Shown: positions 33,693-46,908 of the stretch, in pieces
How the letters are laid out: every line of letters begins with the position of its first letter
Position numbering within the stretch: position 1 is the stretch's first letter
NCBI GenBank assembly: GCA_947650365.1
Contig: OX393551.1
Location: 93,904,697-93,968,696, forward strand
DNA from: Chamaelirium japonicum
Taxonomy: Eukaryota; Streptophyta; Magnoliopsida; Liliales; Melanthiaceae
DNA: 64,000 bases
Reading direction: 5' to 3'
Program-made: the position numbers and the translations under genes
Notes under the pieces: model-generated
Database searches by the model: none
The model's input: only the letters and a program-made list of their open reading frames with translations
What the model was told of the DNA's origin: nothing

Positions 33693-33811
33693 TATGAGAT
33701 AGGATAAAAAGAAAGTCGTTAAACGTGCCCTACCCTAAAGGGGTCATATATTATTTATAGGGTAAGCTTACTTAGAGCCTAACCAATCTATAGGAAACCC
33801 TAATCCATGGC
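33693..33811 (-). mobile_element. LTR-like copy, inner U3 to U5
   Basis: Counterpart of 7,458-7,580. Keeps the TATA box and telo-box. The GA module before it has CAATGGACTAGAG in reverse sense. Confidence 0.6.
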
Positions 33812-34379
33812 AGAAGAGATAAAAAACCAAAGAGATTTAATTATATTATTGAGAAGTATAGTTTTAGAATTTTGATTCATTCATACCTCATACATATACC
33901 ATGGCGAATGGACTGAATTAGAACTTTTTCTCTCTTCTCTTTGTTTATCTCTCCGTTTTATTCTCACTTGTCATAATATATTATTAGCACGAACATATCG
34001 AGCCCAACCGACCGATCATAAGAAAATGGAGAGAGAAACAAAGACAGAAGTGAGAGAAGAAGAGAAAAGAGAATAGAGAGATAAACAAAGAGAGAAGAGA
34101 GAAGATTTCCTGCTCCAGTCCATTAGCCACAGGTATAGGTGTGAAGTAAGAATGAATTTAAATTCCAAAACTCCATAGAAGAGAGAAGAAGAGAGAAGAG
34201 AACGGAGAGATAAATGAAGTAAGAAGAAAGAAAAAGTCCTGCTCCAATCCATTGGCCACGGCTATAAGTGTGAAGTCAAAAGGAATCTAAATTCAAAACC
34301 TTCATTTCTATCTTTGTTTCTCTCTCTGTTTTCTTGTGACTGGTCGGCTGGGCTTGATATTTTTGTATTGATAACATGT

Positions 34380-34524
34380 TCAGAGATGAGAGAAAGGGAA
34401 AGTTGTCAAACGTGCCCCTCCCTAAAGGGGTCATATATTATTTATAAGAAAAGCTTAATTAGGGCTAAAGCAATCTATGGGAAATCCAAATCCATAGGAG
34501 AGATCCAATGGTGGACATCCATCC
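34380..34524 (-). mobile_element. LTR-like copy, U3 part to U5
   Basis: Extends to GGTGGACATCCATCC, then meets a GA module and a plus U3 piece (34,826-34,899) that jumps from AGTAAGCT into TATCAGTATGAAC, skipping TATA, R and U5. Confidence 0.6.
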
Positions 34525-35449
34525 TTCTTACAACACACCTAAACCTATGGCCAATGGACTTGAGCATGACTTTTTTTCTTTTTTCTTTTTTCTTTTCTTT
34601 CTTTGTTTATCTCTTTATTCTCTTCTCTCTTCTTCTCTCTCTGCTGACTTTGTTTCTCTCTCCGTTTTCTTGTGACTGGTCGACTGGGCATAATATGTTC
34701 ATACTGATAACGTGTTATGAGATAAAAGAAAAAGAGAGAAGAGAACAGAGAGATAAACAAAGAAAGAAGAGAGAAGAAGTCTTACTTAATTCTTTTGGCC
34801 ACGGGTATTGGTGTATAGTAAGAAGGATGGCTGTCCATCGTCGGATCTCTCCTATGGATTAGGATTTCCTATAGATTACTTAGGCCCTAAGTAAGCTTAT
34901 CAGTATGAACATATTGAGCCCAGATGACCAGTCACAAGAAAATGGAGAGAGAAACGAAGACAGAATTGGAGTTTAGGAATTTAGATTCCTTCTTACTTCA
35001 CACCTATACCCGTGGCCAATGAACTGGAATAGGACTTCTTTTCTCTTCTCTCTTTATTTATCTCTTCGTTCTCTTCTCTCTTCTTATCTCTCTTCTGTGG
35101 AAATTTGGAATTTAGATTCCTTTTACTTTACAGCTATACCCATGGCCAATGGACCAGAGCAGGACTTCTTCTCTCTTCTCTCTTCGTTTATCTCTCTGTT
35201 ATCTTCTCTCTCTCTATAATCATTTCTCTCTCTGTTTTCTTGTGACTGGTTGGTTGGGCTCAATATGTTCGTATTGATAATATGTTGTGAGAAGAGAGAA
35301 GAGAACTAAGAGATAAACAAAAAGACAAGAGAGACAAAGTCCAGTTCTAGTCCATTCGCAATGGGTATAGGTCTGAAGTAAGAATGAACCTAAAAGCCAA
35401 AACTCCACTTCTTAATAATATAATTAAATCTCTTTGTTCTCTTCTCTCT

Positions 35450-35571
35450 TCTTCTATGGATTATGGTTTCCTATAGATTGCATAGTATCTAAGTAAGCTT
35501 ACTCTATAAATAATATACGACCTTTTTAGGGTGCGGCACGTTTGATGGCTCTCTCTTTTTCCCATCTCATA
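35450..35571 (+). mobile_element. LTR-like copy, inner U3 to U5
   Basis: Counterpart of 9,264-9,384. Dyad lost (CATAGTATCTAAGTAAGC). PBS-like site reads ATACTTTATCAACATGAA. Confidence 0.6.
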
Positions 35572-36244
35572 ATACTTTATCAACATGAATATGTCGAGTC
35601 CAGCCGACCAATCACAAGAAACAGTGAGAGAAATAAAGATAGAAGTGGAGTTTTGGAATTTAGATTCCTTCTTACTTCACACCTATACCCATGGCCAATG
35701 GACTGGAGCAGGACATCTTCTCTCTTCTTACTTTATTTATCTCTCTGTTATTTTCTCACTTTTTATCTCTCTTCTGTCTTCGTTAAAACTCCACTTCTTC
35801 TCTCTATAAATGGATAGAGAAATGAAGATAGAAGAATAAGAAGAAGAGAGAAGAGAATGGAGAGATAAATAAAGAGAGAAGAGGGAAGAAGTCCTACTCC
35901 AGTCCATTGGCCACGAGTATAGGTATGAAGCTCTCTTTTCTCTCTTTATTTATCTCTCAATTCTCTTATCACTTCTTATGTCTCTTCTGTCTTCGTTGGA
36001 CTCCTCTTCTTCTCTCAATAAACAGATAGAGAAATGTAGACAGAAGTGAAAGAAGAAGAGAAAAGGAATGGATAGATAAACGAAGAGAGTAGAAAGAAAA
36101 AGTCCTACTCCAGTCTATTGGTCACGGGTATAGGTGAGAAGTAAGATAGAATCTAAATTCCAATACTCCACTTCTGTCATCGTTTCTCTTTCAGTTTTCT
36201 TACGACTGGTCAGCTGGGCTCGATATGTTCGTACTGATAACGTG

Positions 36245-36365
36245 TTATTAGATGGGAGAAAGGAAGAGCCGTCAAACGTGCACCACCCTAAAGGGTTCAT
36301 ATATTATTTATAGGGTAAGCTTACTTAGGTCCTAAGCAATCTATGGGAAACCCTAATCTATAGGA
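36245..36365 (-). mobile_element. LTR-like copy, inner U3 to U5
   Basis: Counterpart of 10,059-10,166 with the telo-box retained. Two GA modules with differing sub-repeats precede it, as in A. Confidence 0.6.
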
Positions 36366-37361
36366 GAAGCGAGAAAAGAATGAAGAGATTTAATTATATT
36401 TTTTAGAAGTGGTGTTTTGGAATTTAGATTCTATCTTACTTCACACCTTTACCCATGGCAAATGGACTAGAGCATTACTTCTTCTCTATTCTTTCTTTAT
36501 TTATCTCTCCCTTCTTTTCTTTCTTCTTCTCTCTTCTCACAACTCGTTATCAGCACGAATATATCGAGCCCAGCCGACTAGTCACAAGAAACCGGAGAAA
36601 GAAACAAAGACAGAAGAGAGAGAAGAAGAGAGAAGAGAATAGAGAGATAAATAATTTAAATAATATATTTAAATAATTTAGTTAAGTTCTAAATAGTGGT
36701 CGGCTGGACTTGATATATTCATGCTGATAACATGTTGTGAGAAAAAAGAAGAAGAAAGAAAAGAATGGAGAGATAATAGAAGAAAGAAGAGAGAAGAAGT
36801 CTTGCTCCAGTCCATTATCCATGGGTACATGTGTTAAGTAAGAAGAAATCTAAATTACAAAACTCTACTTCTTAATAATATAATTAAATCTCTCTGTTTA
36901 CTTCTCGCTTCTCCCATGGATTAGGGTATCTCTTAATATTTGAACTTAGGGTCTAAGCAATTCGGGTGTGCCACTTCTTACTATTGAGCCCAGCCGACCA
37001 GTCATATCTCTCTCTTCTGTCTTTGTTTATCTCTTCGTTCTATTCTCTCTTCTTCTCTCTCTTCTATGGAGTTTTGGAATTTAGATTACTTCTTACTTCA
37101 TACCTGTACCCATAGCGAATGGATTGGAGAAATACTTCTTTTCTCTTCTCTCTTCGGAGAGATAAGAGAGAAGAAGAAAGAAAATAACAGAGAGATAAAT
37201 AAAGAGAGAAGAGAGAAGTCTTGCTCCAGTCCATTGACCAAGGGTATAAGTGTGAAGTAAGAAGGAATCTAAATTCCAAAACTCCTCTTTTGTCTTCGTT
37301 TCTCTCTCCATTTTCTTGTGACTGGTCGGCTGGGCTAAATATTATTGTACTGATAACATAT

Positions 37362-37557
37362 TGTGAGATGGGAGAAAAAAAGGGCCAGTAAATGTGCCCT
37401 ACTCTAAAGGGGTCATATATTATTTATAGGGTAAGTGATGTGAGATGAGAGAAAGAGTGAGCCGTCAAATGTGCCCCACCTTAAAGTGGTCGTTTATTAT
37501 TTATAGGGTAAGCTTACTTATAGCCTAAGCAATCTTTGGGAAACCCTAATCCATGGG
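37362..37557 (-). mobile_element. Double-R LTR fragment
   Basis: Units at 37,362-37,436 and 37,438-37,557. Block A has only one unit here, while C has two (54,999-55,195), so A probably lost one. Confidence 0.6.
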
Positions 37558-37649
37558 AGAAGAGAGAAGAGAACGAAGAGATTTAATTATATTATACGAC
37601 CCCTTTAGGGTGGAGCAAGTTTGATGGCTCTCTCATTCTCCCATCTCAC

Positions 37650-37925
37650 AACACGTTAATTAGTAAACTTAATTATTAAATTATTTAAATTATTTAATAA
37701 ATAAATAAATAAATAATTTAATTAAAAAATTATAGTAATATTACTATGATAATCATAATAACGTTGAGATGATACTATTAAGAAGTGGAGTTTTAGAATT
37801 TAAATTCCTTCTTACTTTATACCTATACCCGTGGCGATAATCAATTATATATAATTAAATATTTATAAGCTAGGCTTACTAATTAAGAGAATTGATTTAA
37901 TAATTATTTAAATAAACGATTAATA
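37650..37925. repeat. AT island with truncated GA module
   Basis: An AT segment (37,650-37,760), a reversed GA-module tail cut at CCCGTGGCGATAATC, then TTATATATAATTAAATATTT and AATAATTATTTAAATAAACG before the compact element. Equal layout in A at 12,810-13,090. Confidence 0.6.
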
Positions 37926-37949
37926 CGACCCATTTAGGGTGGGGCACGA

Positions 37950-38819
37950 TAGATCGGATGGTTGTCCACCATCGGATCTCTCCCATGGATTAAGGTTTTC
38001 CATAGATTGCTTAGGCCCTAAGTAAGCTTACTATATAAATAATATACTATCCCTTTAGGGTGGGGCACGTTTGATGGCTCACCCTTTCTTCAATCTCAAA
38101 ACACATTATCAGTACGAACATGTCGAGCCCAACCGACCAGTCACAAAAAAACGGAGAGAGAAATAAAGAAAGAAGAGAGAGCAGAAGATATAGTTCAAAA
38201 AATAATAATTTAAATAAATTACCATGTAATTAAATAATTAAAAACAAATATTAAATTATGAAATATTAATTGAAATAAATAAAAAAATTAATTATTTAAT
38301 TATATAATAAAATATAATAATAATTTAATAACTATTTACTTATTATTTAAATAATAAGGTAATTATTTGAATATATAAATAATAAAATGTTTTTTTAAAT
38401 AACATAATTTTTTTTAAAATAATCAAATTAATATTATTTATTTTATTATTTAAATAATGAATAAATTATTTAAATAATTTAAATATTTATTTATATAGAA
38501 TATAAATATTTATTTAATTATTTAATTATTTAATTTATTAAAAAAATTAAATTAATTAAATAATAGGAAGTAAAGAAGGAAGATAAAGCACACCTAAATT
38601 TTTTGCTTTAAAAAGAATTTATATTTTTCTTTAAAAAATTAAAAATATTACAACTGTTTTGAGATCGTTCGATCGGATGGCTGTCGACCTTCTGATCTCT
38701 CCCATGGATTAGGATTTCCTATAGATTGCTTAGGCTCTAAGTAAGCTTACCCTATAAATAATATATGACCCCTTTTGGGTGGAGCACGTTTGATGGATTT
38801 CTTTTTCTTTCATCTCACA
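37950..38819 (+). mobile_element. Compact non-coding LTR element, copy 2
   Basis: Left LTR lacking outer U3 (37,950-38,100), PBS-like site, leader, AT internal region (38,180-38,564), polypurine tract (38,565-38,583) and full right LTR (38,584-38,819, 236 bp, start mutated to TAAAGCACACC). The left-edge joint is the same as in A, so this copy arose by block duplication rather than transposition. Confidence 0.7.
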
Positions 38820-39560
38820 ACACGTTATCAGTATGAACATGTCGTGCCCAACCGATCAGTCACAAGAAAATAGAGAGAAACGAAGAAAAGAAGAGAGAGA
38901 AGCAAAAAGAAGAGAACAGAGAAATAAATAAAGAAAGAAGAGAGAAGAAGTCAAATTCTAGTCCATTCACCACTGGTATAAGTATAAAGTAAGAAAGAAT
39001 CTAAATTCCAAAACTCCACTTCTCAATATCTATATGACCCCTTCAGGGTGGGGTACATTTGACGGCTCACTTTTTCTTCATCCCAAAACACGTTATTAGC
39101 ACGAACATACCGAGCCCAACCGACCAGTCACAAGAAAACAGAGAGAGAAAGGAAAATAGAAGAGAGAGAAGAAGAGAGAAGACATGGGGAAATAAACAAA
39201 GAGAGAAGATAGAAGAAGTCCTGTTCCAATCCATTGGCCACTGGTATAGGTATGAAGTAAGAAGAAATCTAATTAGCGTGGGGCGAATTTGATGACTCTC
39301 TTTTTCTCCTATCTTACAACTTATTATCAGCATGAATATATCGAGCCCAGCTGACCAGTCATAAGAAAACAGAAAGAGAAACGAAGACAGAAGAGAAAGA
39401 AGAAGAAAGAAGAAAACAGAGAGATAAACGAATAGAGCAAAGAGAAGAAGTCATGATCCAGTCCATTCGCCATGGGTATAGGTATGAAATAAGAAGGAAT
39501 CTAAATTCCAAAACTCCACTTCTTAATAATATAATTAAATCTCTCCGTTCTCTTCTCTCT

Positions 39561-39681
39561 TTCCCATGGATTAGGGTTTTTCATAGATTGCTTAGGCCCT
39601 AAGTAAGCTTACCCTATAAATAAAATATGACCCCTTTAGGGTGGGGCATGTTTGACGGCTCTCTCTTTCTCCTATCTAATA
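39561..39681 (+). mobile_element. LTR-like copy, inner U3 to U5
   Basis: Clean CCATGGATTAGGG, dyad, TATAAATA and R motif. Followed by a short leader and the GAATTAATTATTTAAATAG interruption at 39,774-39,795. Confidence 0.65.
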
Positions 39682-40323
39682 ATATATTATCAGCACGAAT
39701 ATATCTTGCCTAACCGACTAGTCACAAGAAAACGATGAAAGAAACAAAGACAAAAGAGAGAGAAAAGAATAAAGAATTAATTATTTAAATAGTCTCTTCT
39801 CACACGGGTATAGGTGTGAAGTAAGAAGGAATCTAAATTCTAAAACTCCACAAAAGAGAGAGAAGAAAAGAGAAGAGAATGAAGAGATAAATGAAAAAAG
39901 AAGAGAGAAGAAGTCCTACTCCAGTCTATTGGCCACGGGTATAGGTGTAAAGTAAGAAAGAATCTAAATTCTATAACTCCACTTTTCAATATTTATTCAA
40001 CCCTTTTAGGGTGGGGTACGTTTGATGACTCTCTTTTTCTCCCATCTCACAACACTTTATCAACACGAACATGTCGAGCCCCGTCGACCAGTCATAAGAA
40101 AATGATGAGAGAAACGAAGACAAAAAAGAAAGAAGAAGAGAGAAGAGAACAGAGATATAAACAAAGAGAGAAGAGAGAAGCCCTTCTCCAGTCTATTGGC
40201 CACGGGTATAGGTGTGAAGTAAGAAGGAATCTAAATTCTAAAACTCTACTTCTGTCTTCATTTCTCTTTCCGTTTTCTTGCGACTGGTCGGCTGGGCTCG
40301 ATATATTCGTACAGATAACGTGT

Positions 40324-40441
40324 TGTGAAATAGGAGAAAGAGAGTCATCAAACGTACCCCACCCTAAAGAGGTCGTATATTATTTATAGGGTAAGCTTAT
40401 TTAGGGCCTAAGCAATCTATAGAAAACCCTAATCCATGGGA
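40324..40441 (-). mobile_element. LTR-like copy, inner U3 to U5
   Basis: Sits at the A'/D change. Telo-box AAACCCTAATCC and the CCATGGG edge are intact. Confidence 0.6.
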
Positions 40442-40948
40442 GAAGAGATAAGAGAACGGAGAGATTTAATTATATTATTAAGAAATAAAGTTTTAGAATT
40501 TAGATTCCTTCTTACTTCATATTTATACCCGTGGCCAATGGACTTCATCACGACTTCTTCTCTCTTCGTTTATCTCTCTATTCTTTTCTCTGTTCTTTTC
40601 TCTCTTTTGTCTTTGTTTTTCTCTCTCTTTTCTTGTGACTGGTCGGCTGGGCTCAATATGTTTGTGCTGATAACGTGTTGTGAGATGTGAAAAAGAGAGA
40701 GACGTCAAACATGCCCCACCTTAAAGGAGTCATATAAATATTTAGAAGTGGTGTTTTGAAATTTAGATTCCTTCTTACTTCACACCTATACCCGTGGCCA
40801 ATGGACTAAAGCAGGAATTCTTCCCTATTCTCTCTTTGTTTATCTCTCTCTTCTCTTCTCTCTTCTCCTCTCTCTTCTGTCTTTGGTTCTCTCTCCGTTT
40901 TCTTATGACTGGTCGATTGGGCTCAATTTGCTCATATTGATAACGTGT

Positions 40949-41068
40949 TGTGCGATGAGGGATAGAGAGAGTCATCAAATATGCTCCACCTTAAAAGAGT
41001 CGTATAGTATTTATAGGGTAAGATTACTTAGGACCTAAACAATCTATCGAAAATGCTAATCTATGGGA
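40949..41068 (-). mobile_element. LTR-like copy, inner U3 to U5
   Basis: More decayed than its B1 partner at 27,414-27,534: the telo-box reads AAATGCTAATC and the R motif CCTTAAAAGAG. Confidence 0.55.
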
Positions 41069-41780
41069 GAAGAGAGAAGAGAACGAAGAGATTTAACTAT
41101 ATTAATTAGAAGTGGAGTTTTAGAATTTAGATTTCTTCTTACTTCACACCTATACCCATAGCGAATGGACTGGAGTGGGACTTCTTCTCTCTTCTCTCTT
41201 CGTTTATCTCTCTATTCTCTTCTCTATTCTTCTCTCTTCTCACTACACGTTATCAGCACAAACATGTCGAGCCCAGTTGACCAGTCACAAGAAAACGATG
41301 TAAGAAACAAAGACAGAAAAGTAAGAATAAGAGAAAGGCGAACGGAAAGATAAATAAAGAGAAAAGAAGATAAATAAAAAAAATTCATACTCATAAATTT
41401 ATATAAATTATTTAAATATTTAAATAATAACATTGAGATGATACTATTTAAATATTTAAAGAAAAAATATATTTTATAATAATTAAGAAAATATTAATTA
41501 AAATATATAAAATAAATAAGCAATCTCCTATCTCATAACACGTTCTCAGTACGAACATGTCGAGCCCACCGGACCAGTCACAAGAAAACAGAGAGAGAAA
41601 TAAAGACAGAAGTGAGAGAAGTAGAGACAAGAGAATGGAGAGATAAATAAAAAGAGAAGAGAGAAGAAGACCTACTCCAGTCCATTCACCACGGTTATAG
41701 GTGTGAAGTAAGAAGAAATCTAAATTCCAATAATACACATCTCAATAATATAATTAGATCTCTCCGTTATCTTCTCTCTT

Positions 41781-41901
41781 CTCCCATGTGTTAGGGTTTC
41801 CTATAGATTGCTTAGGCCCTAAGTAAGCTTCTCCTATAAATAATATATAACCCCTTTCGGGTAGGGCACATTTGACGGCTCTCTCTTTCTCCCATCTCAC
41901 A
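41781..41901 (+). mobile_element. LTR-like copy, inner U3 to U5
   Basis: R motif CCCCTTTCGGGTAGGGC. PBS-like site and leader follow, then two GA modules and the AT island, as in B1. Confidence 0.65.
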
Positions 41902-42239
41902 ATATATTATCAACACGAACATGTCAAACCCAGCCGACCAGTCATAAGAAAATAGAAAGAAAAATAAAGACAGAAGAGAGAGTAGAAAAGAAGAGAACAA
42001 AGAGATAAACAAAGAGAGAAGAGAGAAAAAGTCCTACTCCAATCCATTGGCCACAGGTATATGTGTGAAATAAGAAGGAATCTAAATTCCAAAACTCTAC
42101 AGAAGAGAGAGAAGAAGAGAGAAAAGAACGGAGAGATAAATGAAGAGAAAAGAAAGAAGAAGTCCTACTCAAGTCCATTGGCCATGGGTATAGGTGTGAA
42201 TAAAGAATGAATCTAAATTTCAAAACTCTACTTCTCAAT

Positions 42240-42600
42240 AGTATCATCTTAACGTTATTATGATTATCATAATAATGTTACAATAACTTTTTTAAATAAA
42301 TTAATTATTTATTTAAATATTAAATAATTTAATAGTTTAAAAAATTTATTAAATAATATTTTAGTATAATAATTAATTTATTTACTTATTTAAATATTTA
42401 ATTAAATTTATTATTTTATTTATTTATTTATTATTATATTATTAAATAATTAAATAAGGTAAATATTTAATTATTTAAATTAATAAATAAATAAATAATG
42501 ATTAAATTATATATTTAATTAATTATTGTTTTATTAGTTATTTTATAAAATTTTATTTTATTTTTAAATAATTAAATAATTAGTTAATTAGTTAATTAAT
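42240..42600 (+). repeat. AT-rich island, truncated
   Basis: Begins with AGTATCATCTTAACGTTATT like 28,708 but stops after about 360 bp at TTAGTTAATTAATTATTTTA, joining a GA module (AAAATTCCACAGAAG). The polypurine tract and LTR found in B1 are missing. Confidence 0.6.
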
Positions 42601-44016
42601 TATTTTAAAATTCCACAGAAGAAAGAAAAAAAGCGAAGATAACGGAAAGATAAATGGAGAGAGAATAAGTCCTGCTCCAGTCCATTATCCATGGGTATAG
42701 GTGTAAAGTAAGAAGGAATCTAAATTCCAAAACTCCACTTCTGTCATCGTTCATCTCTTCGTTCTCTTCTCATTTCTTCTCTCTCTTCTGTGTAGTTTTG
42801 AAATTTAGATTCCTTCTTACTTCACACTTATATCTGTGGCAAATGGACTGGAGTAGGACTTCCACTATCTTCTCTCTTTGTTTATCTCTTCATTATCTTC
42901 TCTCTTCTTCTCTCTCTTCTGTCTTTGTTTCTCTCTTAATTAAATAATTATATTATTTAATTAAATTATTTAGGTAGAAGGGATAAGAGAATAGAGAGTT
43001 AAACCAAGAGAGAAGGGGAGAAGAAGTCATGCTCTAGTCCATTGGCCACAAGTATAGGTACGAAGTAAGAAGGAATCTAAATTCCAAAACTCCACAGACG
43101 AGAGAAAATAAGAGAGAAGGGAATAGAGAAGAGAGAGAAGAATAGAGAAGAGAATATAGAGATAAACGAAAAGAGAAGAGAGAAAAAGTCTTACTCTAGT
43201 CCATTGGCCACGGGTATAAGCGTAAAGTAAAAGGGATTCTAAATTCCAAAACTCGACAAAAGATAGAGAAGATAAGGACAGACTTCTATTTATTTATTAA
43301 AACTAGAGAGATTTAAAATATTTTATTTAGGCTCCCTTCTCTCTTCTAACAACACGTTATCAGCTTGAACATGTCGAGTCCAACCGATTAGTCACAAGAA
43401 AACAGAGAGAGAAATAAAGACAGAAGAGAGAGAAAAAAAGAGAAAAGAATAGAGAGATAAACAAAGAGAGAAGAGATAAGAAGTCCTGCTCCAGTCATTC
43501 GCCATGGGTATAGGTGTGAAGTAAGAAGGAATCTAAATTCTAAAACTCCACTTTTTAATATTTATACAACCCCTATAGGGTGCGGCACGGTGACGGTTCT
43601 CTCTTTCTCCCATCTCACAACACGTTATTAGTACGAATATATCGTGCCCAGTAGACCAGTCAAAAGAAAACGGAGAGAGAAACAAAGACAGAAGAGAGAA
43701 GAAGAAAGAAGAGGACGGAGAGATAAACGAAGAAAGAAGAAGTCCTACCCAAGTCTATTGACCATGGGTATAGGTATGAAGTAAGAAGGAATCTAAATTC
43801 AAAAACTCCATAGAAAAGAAAGAAGAAGAGAAAAGGGAATGAAGAGATAAATGAAATAAGAAGAGAAAAGAAGTCCTACTCCAAGTCATTAGCTATGGGT
43901 ATAGGTGTGAAGTAAGAAGGAATCAAAATTCCAAAACTTCACTTTTGTCTTTGTTTCTTAATCCGTTTTCATACGACTGGTCAGTTGGGCTCAACATATT
44001 CGTGCTGATAACGTGT

Positions 44017-44143
44017 TGTGAGATGAGAGAAAAAGAGAGTCATCAAACGTGCCCCACCCTAAAGGGGTCATAAATTATTTATTATTTATAGGGTATGTAT
44101 ACTTTTGGCCTAAGCAATCTATGGTAAACCCTAATCCGTGGGA
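44017..44143 (-). mobile_element. LTR-like copy, inner U3 to U5
   Basis: Shares the ATTATTT-expanded TATA region with 26,375-26,501. The dyad is damaged (ACTTTTGGCCTAAGC). Confidence 0.6.
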
Positions 44144-45162
44144 AAAGAGAGAAAAGAATGGCGAGAGTAAATTATATTATTAAGAAGTGGAGTTTTGGAA
44201 TTTAGATTACTTCTTACTTCATGTATAAACCCGTAGTTAATGGACTGGAGTAGAACTTCTTCTCTCTTCTGTATTCGTTTATCTTTCCATTCTCTTCTCT
44301 CTTATTCTCTCTTCTTACTTTGTTACTCTCTCCGTTTTCTTGTAACTGGCAGCTGGGCTCGACATGTTCCTGCTGATAATGTATTGTGAGATGGGAGAAT
44401 GATAAAGCCGTCAAATGTGCCCTACCCTAAAGGGATCGTATAAATATTAAGATGTTGAGTTTTGGAATTTAGATTCCTTCATACTTCACACCTATACCCG
44501 TGGCCAATGGCCTGGAGCAGGACTTCTTCTCTCTTCGTTTATCCTTTCGTTCTCTTCTCTCTTTTTCTCACTCTTCTAATGTCTATTCTCTCTCCGTTTT
44601 CTCTTCTTTCTTTTTCTCTCTCTTCTGTCTTTATTTTTCTCTTTGTTTTCTTGTGACTGGTAGGCTAGGCTCGACATATTCGTATAGATAATGTGTTGTG
44701 AGGTGGAATAAAAAGAGATCCATAAAATATGCCCCTTCCTAAAGGTATCATATAAATATTAAGAAGTAAAATTTTGTAATTTAGATTCCTTCTTACTTCA
44801 CAGCTATACCCATGGCTAATGGACTAGAGTAGGACTTCTTCTCTTTTCATGCTGATAATGTAACTATAATTTTTTAAATTAAAATAATTGTTTAATTAAA
44901 ACGAAGAGAGTTTTGGAATTTACTATGATAATCATAATAAAATTGAGATGGTACTAATGAGAAGTGGATTTTTGGAATTTAGATTTTTTCTAACATCACA
45001 CCTATACCCATGGTGAATGGATTAGAGCAGGACTTCTTATCTTTTCTCACTTTATTTATCTATCTATTCTCTTCTCTTTTATTTTCTCTTTTGTCTTTGT
45101 TTCTCTTTCTGTTTTCTTACAACTCCTCGGTTGGACTCGATATGTTCGTGTTAAAAACGTAT

Positions 45163-45284
45163 TGTGAGATAGGAGAAAGAGAGAGCAGCTAAATATGCCC
45201 CACCCTAAAGGGGTCGTATATTATTTATAGGGTAAGCTTACTTAGGGCCTAAGCAATCTATAGGAAACCTTAATCTATGGGAGA
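45163..45284 (-). mobile_element. LTR-like copy, inner U3 to U5
   Basis: Good R, TATA and dyad. Telo-box changed to AAACCTTAATC. Confidence 0.6.
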
Positions 45285-46099
45285 AGAGAGAAGAGAATAA
45301 AGAGATTTAATTATATTATTGAGAAGTAGAGTTTTGGAATTTAGATTCCTTCTTACTTTACACCTATACCCTTGGCGAATGGACTGGAGTAAGACTTCTC
45401 TCTTCTCTTATTATTTATCTTTCTATTTTATTCTCTCTTCTCACAATACATTATCAGTATGAAAATATCGAGCCCAGCCGACCAGTCACAAGAAAACGAT
45501 ACGAGAAACAAAGACAAAAGAGAGAAAAGAAGAGAGAAGAGAACGGAAAGATAAATGAAGAAGAAGAAGAGAAATAAAATATTTTTCATGCTCGTAAATT
45601 TATATAAACTATTTAATAATTATGTAATGTTTTATAATTTAATATTTAAATAATAACATTGAGATGATACTATTTAAATATTTAAAGAAACGATATACCT
45701 TATAATATTTAAAGAAATAATAATTGAAATAAATAAAATACATAAGTAATCTCCCATCTCACAATATGTTATCAGTCCAAACATATCGAGCCCAGTAGAC
45801 CAGTCTCAGAAAAACATAAAAAGAAACAAAAACAGAAGAGATTGAAGGAGTGAGAAGAGAACGGAGAGATAAAAAAAAGAGAGAAGAGAGAAGAAGTCCT
45901 GCTCAAATCCATTCGCCACAGGTATAGATGTGAAGTAAGAAGGAATCTAAATTTCATAACTCCACAGAAGATATAGAATAAGAGAGAAGAGAACAGAGCG
46001 ATAAATGAAGAGAGAATAAAGAAGAAGTCTTGCTCAAGACCATTAGCTAGGGGTATTGGTGTGAAGTAAGAAGGAATCTAAATTCCAAAACTCCACTTC

Positions 46100-46889
46100 T
46101 CAATAGTATTATCTCTACATTATTATGATTATCATAGTAATGTTATTAATTTTTTTTTTTTAAATTTATCATTTATTTAATTATTATATAATTTAATAAT
46201 TAAAATAATTTTATAATTAATTTCTGAGTAAAAAATTTCATTTTTAACTTATTTAATTATTTAGTTGATTTATTTATTATTATATTACTAAATAATTAAA
46301 TTTTAAAACAATTTAATTATTTAAATTATTAAATAAAGAAATATTGATTTAATATTATAATTAATTAATTAATTTATTTTATAAGTTATTTTTTAAAATA
46401 TTATTTTATTTTTAAATAATGAAATAATTAGTTAATTATTTAAATATTTAAAACCTTATTTAGTGAATAAATATATTAAATATAATATTTACTAAAAAAA
46501 AATAATTTAATTATTAAATAATTTTATTATTAATAAATAATGATAAAATAAATAATTATATCATTATATAATTAAATAATTAATTTATTAAATTTTTAAA
46601 TATTAATTAAAAAAAATATATTTATTTAATTAAGTAATAGAATTAAAAAATAATTCAATAACTATTTACTTATTATTTTAATAATTAGTTAATTATTTGA
46701 CTATATAAATAATAAAATAATTTTTTAAAAAATATAATATTTTTTAAAATAAATAAATAATTTTTTTTATTTTAATATTTAAATAATAAATAATTTAGTT
46801 ATATAATTATATAGATACTTAAATATTTATTTAATTATTTAATTATTTAATAATTTAATTTATTAAACTAATTAAATTAATTAAATATT
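46100..46889 (+). repeat. AT-rich internal region, longest
   Basis: About 790 bp of almost pure A/T between the CTCAATAGTATTATCTCTAC boundary and the polypurine tract. It contains TTAGTGAATAAATATATTAA, as in B1. It is the largest island with an intact LTR joint; no frame or RNA gene. Confidence 0.65.
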
Positions 46890-46908
46890 AGGATGTAAAG
46901 AAGTAAGA

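Larger units (their letters stand above)
30504..40240. repeat. Duplication block A' (direct copy of A)
   Basis: Same order as A from about 4,274 to 15,370. It lacks the part equal to A's 10,720-12,150 (about 1.4 kb), and the U3 copy at 34,826-34,899 lacks its R and U5. R-only plus units: 30,500-30,559, 31,016-31,076, 39,028-39,087, 39,988-40,051. It ends where CTCTACTTCT turns into a reversed leader near 40,240. Confidence 0.8.
40240..42600. repeat. Block D, shortened copy of part of B1
   Basis: Order of parts matches B1 26,350-28,990 with about 0.3 kb missing around the B1 half-palindrome: LTR (-) 40,324-40,441; R-only (-) 40,679-40,743; LTR (-) 40,949-41,068; PBS-like plus sites near 41,247 and 41,543; AT joint 41,390-41,530; LTR (+) 41,781-41,901; AT island 42,240-42,600. 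Confidence 0.6.

Noticed and set aside
34314-34862. Open frame of 182 codons, the longest in the window
   Set aside because: It spans leader, R-U5 and a CT-rich GA-module complement in one frame. The residues (runs of L, S, F and R) follow the pyrimidine-rich repeat, and the same string appears in dozens of unrelated frames. No domain or codon-use signal.
46100-46889. Organellar (mitochondrial or plastid) DNA insert
   Set aside because: The AT-rich islands have no organellar genes and are flanked by, and duplicated with, the LTR family parts.
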